A stretch of DNA of 64,000 nucleotides. Origin: Brachynemurus nebulosus. Its lineage: Eukaryota > Arthropoda > Insecta > Neuroptera > Myrmeleontidae. The position numbers were made by a program, and so were the translations under genes. The stretch spans positions 6,003,783-6,067,782 of the forward strand of contig JAPWDM010000022.1 in assembly GCA_035578155.1 (NCBI GenBank), read 5' to 3'. Positions 56,514 to 64,000 of the stretch are shown in pieces (position 1 is the first letter of the stretch; each line of letters opens with the position of its first letter). A model generated the notes under the pieces. It was not told the origin of the DNA. It did no database searches and saw only the letters and a program-made list of their open reading frames with translations.

Positions 56514-57372
56514 GAGCCGGTGTTATAAACGATAGAATAAATTTATCTCTTCTATAGAATAAATCAGTTTATTCTATAGATTTGCGTATTATAAACGAAA
56601 AATAAATCTATCTAGTAGTTAAATCTGTGGTATAAATTATCCTTAGAAAATCAAGCGAATAAATTTTATTTGAGAGATTAATTTCCAATATGTCTGCCCT
56701 ATCCGCTCTATTGCTTGGCAACATTCTAGTGAAATAAATATAATTTATAAGTATTATATCTATTTTTTGTTTTCATTAATATTTTAATATTTTACAATAC
56801 CTATGTAATAACTTTTGCTTTTAAAATTTTCTAATTTTTCCCATAGTCAAATTTAACCTGCAATTTTAAATAAGAATGCAACTATAAAATTGATGTTTGA
56901 CACATTTTTGACATGTATATACAGAATCTACTCTAGAGCTACAGAGTAGCGTTGGGCATAATTGATTTAAAAATAATCGATCATTCAGTTTTTAAAATAT
57001 CTCGAAATAGTATGATACCATTCGATTTTACAAACTATCTGAAACTACAGTATGAATGATTTTAACAGTCAAATTACTGGAAAACAGTGATTTTAATAAT
57101 CAAATAGTCATTCAATTATTGAAATCATCGAAGTAATAATAATAATCGATTTAGAAATCATTTGATTATTTCATTTGATCACTACTATCATCAATCAGTC
57201 GATCACTACTATAATGTTGCTAAGGTTATCTGGTCAACTAAAATAGTTATCAAAGGATAACTACTTTAGTTGGTAGAATATTTTATAATACCCAGTTAAC
57301 TTTTATTCATCAAATAAATTTAACCTAGGGATAGTTATCTGCCGATTTATTTTAGTTTTATAATACCGGCCC
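56514..57372. mobile_element. PIF/Harbinger-like MITE K, 859 bp, TAA-flanked
   Basis: The left end is GAGCCGGTGTTATAAACGAT and the right end, reverse-complemented, is GGGCCGGTATTATAAAACTA. TAA lies at 56511-56513 and 57373-57375. The subterminal regions carry related AATAAATTTATC blocks. The interior is rich in TGATT/AATCA motifs (57000-57240), with many small hairpins. No ORF. Confidence 0.78.
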
Positions 57373-57379
57373 TAAAAAG

Positions 57380-58070
57380 TTCAAGTAATTATTTGATAAA
57401 ATAATGAATAAGTTTACAATAAATTTTTAAATTAATTACTTGAAAAACTAATATTTCAAATAAACTTGAATTTATAATGCAAATATTCTGTTATAATATT
57501 ACGACCCTATATTTTCGAATGCACAATTAGACAATTTAGATTATGTTGTAGGGGGTTTGTTTCTTGAACATAACACGATGAAAATCAATAGAAACGTTCT
57601 CGATTGAAGGGGCCTCAAATACATACATATAGTTTTAGTAAATTGGTAAAATGAAGAAAAATTTTACAAATAAACTTGCCTAAATTTTTTTTTATTTATG
57701 TTTCCAATTGGTATATTGGATCAGTTTTATATACAAATTAATATACAAAGCTCTTAACTATAGCAATCGGTTGCCCCCACTGATATCTACAACTCTTACT
57801 TGAACAATTTTTCCATTAAGTCAGCGGTTTAGTTGTAACTCTCAAAAAACTCAATCGGTATATAAATAACTGTCGAACGAAACAACCTATTTTTGATTAG
57901 TTAGTATATATATAGTATATGAATATTAATGAATGTCATTTTCGACTTCAAAACAAATTTCTTTTATAGTCTCGAGCTCAAGCTGAATTTTCGATTCGAA
58001 CGTTTCGTTTATTTCGTATGTTTATACGGTCCTTACAGAGTTCTAGTAGTAAATATAACATTATCTACAC
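57380..58070. other. AT-rich DNA; degraded family A 3' half near 57925-57995
   Basis: TTAATGAATGTCATTTTCGA, CTTCAAAACAAATTTCTTTT and ATAGTCTCGAGCTCAAG retain the order of the family A 3' block. No gene. Confidence 0.5.
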
Positions 58071-58074
58071 ATTT

Positions 58075-58286
58075 TTAGAGATTGAAACGACCTCTTAATC
58101 TATGTGCATTAGCTTTTGAATTTTTAGGGTCCAACACTAAGAGGATTTCTCTTCCCTTAAAATCGTTTTTTAACAGCAACCGATATTTTTTGCTGTTAAG
58201 AAGCCACTTTTTACAATCTGCCAAAGTTTCAGATTTTTTTGAATTTTCAACTCTGCAGTTTCTTTGTAAGTAATACCTATTATCTG
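58075..58286 (-). CDS. Candidate terminal exon of unrecognised gene
   Basis: An acceptor-like TTTTTAATATCAG ends at 58287 on the minus strand. The following frame is open for about 70 codons to TAA at 58075-58077. Residues include NRYYLQRNCRVENSKKSETL, ADCKKWLLNSKKYRLLLKND and FKGREILLVLDPKNSKANAH, ending RLRGRFNL. The composition is balanced and protein-like despite the AT-rich setting. I do not recognise it and it has no neighbours that explain it; a TE-encoded protein end is as likely as a host exon. Confidence 0.35.
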
Positions 58287-58392
58287 ATATTAAAAAGTTT
58301 AATATTAGTTTAAGATTTATTTATTTGGTAAATTTACGATAAAAAATAAAAATAAACAAGTTTTCCTGATTTTAAATTTACATACTCTTATT

Positions 58393-59585
58393 GGTCGATT
58401 CTGTAACTATTAACAGTCTGTAAAACCTCTGTTAAACTGTTAAATTACAGAATGTTAAAAAATGGTATTCTGTATGCAATTTTTAAAAGAAATGTTAGCT
58501 AACATTCTGTTATTGCTCTGTAAACTTTACAGCACACAAAACACTCGCCATAAACTTGACAGAGCTGTTAAATAGGCTAATTACTATGGATATTATTAAA
58601 TACTGATAATTTTAATTTCTGCGTTTTTTATAAATTCAATATTTTGACGTTTTAATTTGTCATTTTTCGAATTATTTGATATCCTTAAGTATGTGATCAT
58701 AAAGTATTTTTTGTAGTAAGAAGAGTGTTGAGGAAATAGTGCAGTGTTCTTAAATCGGATAGGATGTAATTTCAAATAAAATAAATTTATTATGAATTAT
58801 ATTTTTTTTTATATACAGTGAATGTTTTCAGGACAAAATCGCACTGACACAATTTGTCCACATGAAGCGTTTTACCTTTTCTCGACAGTGCTTCAGTTAT
58901 TTAATGTATTTCAACAAGTATTCTTATTCATAGTATTGTCAATTCTTATTTTGTTGTCTACGTATTTAATGCACAATGCATTGTCTTTTGATAGTGAATA
59001 AGCGCTCCTTACTTTACCTGTTTTCACAATTTTTTAAAAAAAATTTTTACCCATAAAAGTGTCAATAATTTATGAAAAATTTTCCCCAGAGACTTGGTGG
59101 GCTTGAAGTATTTCTACAACTATCGGTACCGATATCTACGGAAAGCTCTGATGTGTGTAAATTAGATATCAAATTATAGCATTATAGGTACATATGCCTA
59201 TTTTACCATTTGACGAGTGGCCTGAAATATTATAACCATTATAAGGAACTGGTTGTCTAGAGAATTCCCGAATATCTAATTTAGAAATAGCTTAACCCAT
59301 AATCATGATAATTTTACGTGAGTTTAATATACATGGGTAATATACATAATTTATCTCTCTATTTAAGATAAATCGCTATAAAAGAATTTTTTACATTTTA
59401 TATACACAAATCCATGGTAATTTAACATAAATAGTTCAACAACAGTAGAATATATAAAATGTAATTGGCATCTTAACATAGTGTCTTACAGAATACCAAA
59501 TTTTTAACATTCTGTTAAAAACAATTTTACGGAGCTCTGTACTGCAAAATAACAGTCTGTAATAATGTAGTTACAGAATCGACCC
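58393..59585 (+). mobile_element. Family H TIR element, copy 1
   Basis: The left end is GGTCGATTCTGTAACTATTA and the right end, reverse-complemented, is GGGTCGATTCTGTAACTACA. Subterminal ACAGAATGTTAAAAA and AACAGTCTGTAA repeats occur at both ends. The centre has CTATCGGTACCGATATCTAC. No ORF. An inverted, end-truncated copy is at 62542-63555. Confidence 0.75.
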
Positions 59586-59645
59586 ATTAGTTACCTACTT
59601 AAAACATTTCGTATGATTACAGATAGTATCGACCGATCTTATGTA

Positions 59646-60510
59646 AGGTAACGGGCCAAGTTTCTGACCTTTTAAGAGTGACGGCTGAGGTTAAACGACA
59701 GTAATAAATATAAGTTTAAAACTTAAGAGACAATTAATAATTTTATCAACTAGTTTATGGCTTTCAAAATAAAGTCATACAAGTAAAATAATTATTTGAA
59801 TTGAATTAATAATTTAAATTAATGTTTTTAAAAATTGACAAAAAGGACCCAGTTTCTGACCTTCAAAATTTCTCATGTGACAGTTTTTGACCCTGACAGT
59901 GGCCTAGTTTCTGATCCTTAAATTTAAAAATACAGTTTTTTAAAATTTAATTTATAAATAATTTTTTATTGATAAAAATGAATGTTTAATGTTATATACG
60001 TTATGAAAAATAACAAAAACTAATCGAAGATAACTATAAATAACAAAATAACTAACAAAAACTGGTTAGAATTTAATTGGGCCATACCACTTTAGAAGTG
60101 AGCCTAGTAATTGACCCTCATATTTCAATAATAAAAATCATTCTAAGGTATTTTATAAATATTTTAAAATAAATTTTAAACAAATATTAACCTGCTCATA
60201 TATTTTTAATTAAGTTTTCATACTTACATGATGAATATTGCACAGATCAAAATGAGTACTTTGTAACATAAACTGTTAGGAAACTACCAAAAAAATAGTT
60301 TTTACACACATTTTAAACTTAGAAAATTTTTTTTATTTAGTTAATATATTCTAAACTTTTTAAATTGCTGTTCATTAGACACAGAATAGATTACTTTAAA
60401 TTAAGAATTTATTTTTTTTTCTTATTTAAAATATAGTTTTTTTTATTAATTTATAACAAAGTTGAAAAGTTCAGAAACTGGGCCAGGGTCAAGTACCGGG
60501 TCTTTTACCT
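59646..60510 (-). mobile_element. Family G MITE, copy 2
   Basis: Inverted, near-identical copy of 42020-42880. TA lies on both sides (59644-59645 and 60511-60512). It lies 60 bp after family H copy 1. Confidence 0.88.
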
Positions 60511-60775
60511 TATAAACTTATTGTTAATGGTATTTACCATATAAATTGCAAATTTTTATTTTAACAGGAAAATAATATAAGTATCTCCAGCCTGACTACG
60601 ATTTATTATAAAATTCCAAAAAGATTGAAATAATAAAGATTGTTTAAAACAGGTTCTGCTTGAATGATCTATGAATGAAACTGCATTTGATTTCGACGTC
60701 ACGATTAAGATGTTGTCATTTATATGTATAATTAATTATCCATCTATGTTTTATCTCTATACACAAGAGTAATAA

Positions 60776-62267
60776 AAATGCCGTGAGCAGCGGAGCCCCA
60801 TCACGGAAGTCGAATTTTTCCTTCCATCTTCGGTATTGAGTGTGTCTACAAGCGAAATGTAATTGAAAGTCCACAAGCGATTTGTCATTTTGCTGGTTTC
60901 AAAACTAATGATGAGTGTCCGGTTGATTAGGGCTTTAAAAAAAGGTTTTTAAGTTTTTAAGGGCTGAATCTCAGTAAATTTAAATTTTGTTCCGATAGCA
61001 GTTAACAGGGAAAAAGCCAACACAATTCATACGAGGGAATTCCTACCCATGCTTATCCGCCAATTGCCTTTGTGTTTTATTTTTAAATATTAAAAAAGGA
61101 ACTTAAATAGTAAACTGGAAGGCTTTTATGAAGATATTTTTTCTTTCCAAAAAAATCCAAAATTTCTATTTTATAAATAATAAAAATCCAAAATTCCTAA
61201 TTTATAAATAAACAGTGACTTTAATAACATTTTTAAATTACTTAATATGTATGTGTTTCATTTTTTATAAAAGTAGATTCACTTTTTTTTTAATTTTTTA
61301 AAATTACTATTCGCCTACTTGTATTTAGAATAAAAATAATGCATTTAAAACACATTTAACAATGGCATTCAATTCCGATGTAAAAATGGGAGAAGTGGGG
61401 GGAAAAGTAACGTGGACTCCCTAAAAGGTACTAGCTGGATACTAACTGAATACACGTACAAAATTTCAGCCCTGTAGGTTTCCTTAGAGAGTCTCTAGAC
61501 GTGTTAGAAAACAAGCAAAAAAATTAAGGAAATATTGGCGTAAAAATCGTGGGGGTAAAGGTTAAAAGTTGAAACCCTCCAAAAAACAGTGTCTGGCTAT
61601 TAGCTCAATCTGCACACAAAATTTCAGCCCTCTAGGTTTATTTGGGGAGATTTTGATCCGAACGAAACTGTTAAAAAACCAGAAAAATCATGTTCTTTTG
61701 GGTATAAAAATGGTGGGGGTAGGGGTTAAAAGTCGAGACCCCCAAAAGGCACCCCCCCTGATACTAACTCAATCGGAGTACAAAATTTCAGCCCTCTAGG
61801 TTTATTCGGGTGACCTGTGCGAGTGGTACAAAAACGTCAAAAAAGCATGAAATTGTAGCTTAAAAAATGAGGGGGGTGGGGGGTAAAATACTAAAACCTT
61901 CAAAAAGCACAACCTAGGTATGAACTCTATCAACATACCAAATTTCAACCCTCTACGTTAATTCTGGGGGGCTGGGGGGCGTGTTAGATTCAGCGAAAAT
62001 CGTTTTTTTTCCCCCCTACTCCCTCCGAAATCATCCTAGGAAACTGAATTTTGGATATGTTGTAGATAATTGACCGAGACATTATTTCCAACCGGTTTGG
62101 AAAATTTTTATTGCTTTTCCGCCCTCTACCACTCCCTTAAATGTTGGGTCGGATCCAAAATTTGACCTCACTTTGATAGTATTGTTGTGCATCGGAATGA
62201 GCCCCATTTACCAAATTTGAGCTCTTAACTTCCATAGGGGGGCCTTACACATATTAAAAGGTAGCGG

Positions 62268-62337
<70 letters not shown>

Positions 62338-62463
62338 CATTTTTTTTCTACATATTCGTGTTCTACTCGTCCGAAAACGGATAGCGCCCCTACTCTCGCC
62401 TCTCACCGTTCTTGTCGTACAGACTGTATAAGTCTAATTTTTCAAGGAAAAATTCGACTAAAA
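60776..62463 (+). repeat. Family B repeat, copy B3 (complete)
   Basis: It begins with the GC-rich palindrome CCGTGAGCAGCGGAGCCCCA then TCACGG, carries the 160 bp-spaced AAATTTCAGCCCTCTAGGTT motifs, a (TA)n tract at 62271-62332 followed by TCAGACAT, and ends with the hairpin AATTTTTCAAGGAAAAATT and CGACTAAAA. Confidence 0.87.
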
Positions 62464-62541
62464 CTGCTATTTACCAGTAAATATTAGTAATAATTGAACA
62501 AAAAGACTATCAAAATGATACGTTGCAAATATTTTATATTT

Positions 62542-63555
62542 TTCTGTAACTACATTATTACAGAGTGTTATTTTGCAGTACAGAGCTCTGTAAAATTGTT
62601 TTTAACAGAATGTTAAAAATTTGGTATTCTGTAAGACACTATGTTAAGATGCCAATTACATTTTATATATTCTACTATTGTTTAACTATTTATGTTAAAT
62701 TACCATGGATTTGTGTATATAAAATGTAAAAAATTAATTCTTTAAATAGTGATTTATGTTAAATGGAGAGATAAATTATGTGTATTATCCATGTATATTA
62801 AACTAACGTAAAATTATCATGATTATGGGTTAAGCTATTTCTAAATTAGATATTCGGGAATTCTCTAGAGAACTAGTTCCTTATAATAGTATAATATTTT
62901 CCGCCACTCATCAAATAATGGTAAAATAGGCATATGTATCTATAATGCTATAATTTCGATATCTAATTTACACACATCAGAGCTTTCCGTAGATATCGAT
63001 ACCGATAGTTTTAGAAATACTTCAAGCCCACCAAGTCTCTGGGAAAAATTTTTCATAAATTATTGACACTATTATGGGTAATAATTTTTTTAAAGGTAAA
63101 GTAAGGAGCGCTTATTCACTATCAAAAGACAATGCATTGTGTATTAAATACGTAGACAACAAAATAAGAATTGACAATACTACGAATAAGAATACTTGAT
63201 GAAATACATTAAATAACTGAAGCACTGTCGAGAAAAGGGTAAAACACTTCATGTGGACAAATTGTGTCAGTGCGGTTTTGTCCCGAAAACATTCACTGTT
63301 TATAAAAAAAAATATAATTCATCATAAATTTATTTTATTTGAAATTACATCCTATCCGATTTAAGAATACTGCACTATTTTCTCAACAGTCTTCTTACTA
63401 CAAAAAATACTTCATGATTACATAACTTACTGATATCAAATAATTCAAAAAGTGACAAATTAAAACGTCAAAATATTGAATTTATAAAAAACGCAAAAAT
63501 CAAAATTATCAATATTTAATAATATCCATAGTAATTAGCCTATTTAACAGCTCTG
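62542..63555 (-). mobile_element. Family H TIR element, copy 2, truncated
   Basis: Inverted copy of 58562-59575, entered from the TCTGTAACTACATTATTACA end. The opposite terminus is missing beyond the AACAGCTCTG block near 63550. Similarity is high throughout. Confidence 0.8.
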
Positions 63556-64000
63556 ATGGCGATGATAAAATTTCCCTGGTGAGCGTTTGTGGAACTAATA
63601 TATGACATATATTTAATATTATTTTATTGCTTTATAAAAATTTTGTGATGATTTCTTGGTTGGGAATTTTGAAAGAGTAAAAAATTAGTACGAGACCTCT
63701 TCGCGAGTGTGAACAATATTTTAAAAGTGGAATGTTAATGTGTGTTGGTGTTAAAGAACGAAATTTCAATAACATAAAATATGTGGGTTTAACTGCACAA
63801 ACTTCTGGAGTATGTATTAAGTTATACATGAAGTGGAATGTAACGAATGTAATGTTGACACCTCAAAATGTTCTGAGCAAACACGCATAAACACTGATGA
63901 AGTTTTCATCTTAAGAATAGTTTCCTAATGTTTTTTTTTAAGTTTGACACTGGTAGGAAAACGACGAAAACTTAGTACTTCCCTTTTGTAGTTCTTGCAC
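63556..64000. other. No gene recognised at the window end
   Basis: More balanced composition near 63690-63860, but stops interrupt all frames and no family is recognised. Confidence 0.45.

Overview
This is a gene-poor, very AT-rich stretch of eukaryotic nuclear DNA, almost certainly from an arthropod and most likely an insect. The evidence is the mobile-element community: an R1-clade LINE, Penelope-like elements, a Ty3/gypsy element of the K02A2.6-like type, an errantivirus-like gypsy copy with an env region, Tc1/mariner, PIF/Harbinger-like, hAT-like and CACTA-like DNA elements, and a Crypton-type tyrosine recombinase. There is no operon-like gene packing. The species cannot be named from the sequence alone. 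No tRNA or rRNA gene, CRISPR array or promoter could be supported.

Layout. 0-1.3 kb: decayed R1-clade reverse transcriptase (minus). 1.6-5.4 kb: AT-rich DNA, then a 1.9 kb element with long terminal inverted repeats (TIRs) and a TAA target duplication. 5.4-7.7 kb: LINE tail, one good candidate host exon (6109-6400), and a Tc1 element folded into an inverted duplication between two (TA)n tracts. 9.2-14.8 kb: a duplicated 355 bp segment, a LINE tail and a nearly full Ty3/gypsy gag-pol that lacks its 5' LTR and whose pol is interrupted by the second copy of the 355 bp segment. 14.9-20.4 kb: two Penelope fragments and a 5'-truncated errantivirus (integrase, broken env, 3' LTR). 21-39 kb: repeat families that I call A, B, D, E and F, most with internal (TA)n tracts, plus a transposase fragment, a TIR element carrying a tRNA T-arm-like hairpin, an acidic-protein pseudogene fused to a Penelope fragment, and several MITEs. 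39-48 kb: sparse DNA with a Crypton fragment, a TA-flanked MITE and an orphan terminal exon. 48-54 kb: two transposons carrying the same uncharacterised protein family, one of them nested in a 3.3 kb foldback element. 55-64 kb: more nested repeats and inverted copies of elements seen earlier.

How the parts relate. Almost everything is mobile or derived from mobile DNA, and most coding segments are truncated, frameshifted or stopped. Few features act together. The useful relations are nesting and duplication: the foldback at 50.5-53.8 kb supplies its own empty sites for two later insertions, copies of families A, B, G and H occur in both orientations, and several palindromes are centred on (TA)n tracts or fused repeat ends. 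The only stretches that look like possible non-mobile coding exons are 6109-6400 (plus), 45848-46211 (minus) and 58075-58286 (minus), and none of these is recognised as a named gene.

Limits: repeat boundaries were read by eye, identities are approximate, and superfamily calls resting only on TIR and target duplication are inferences.
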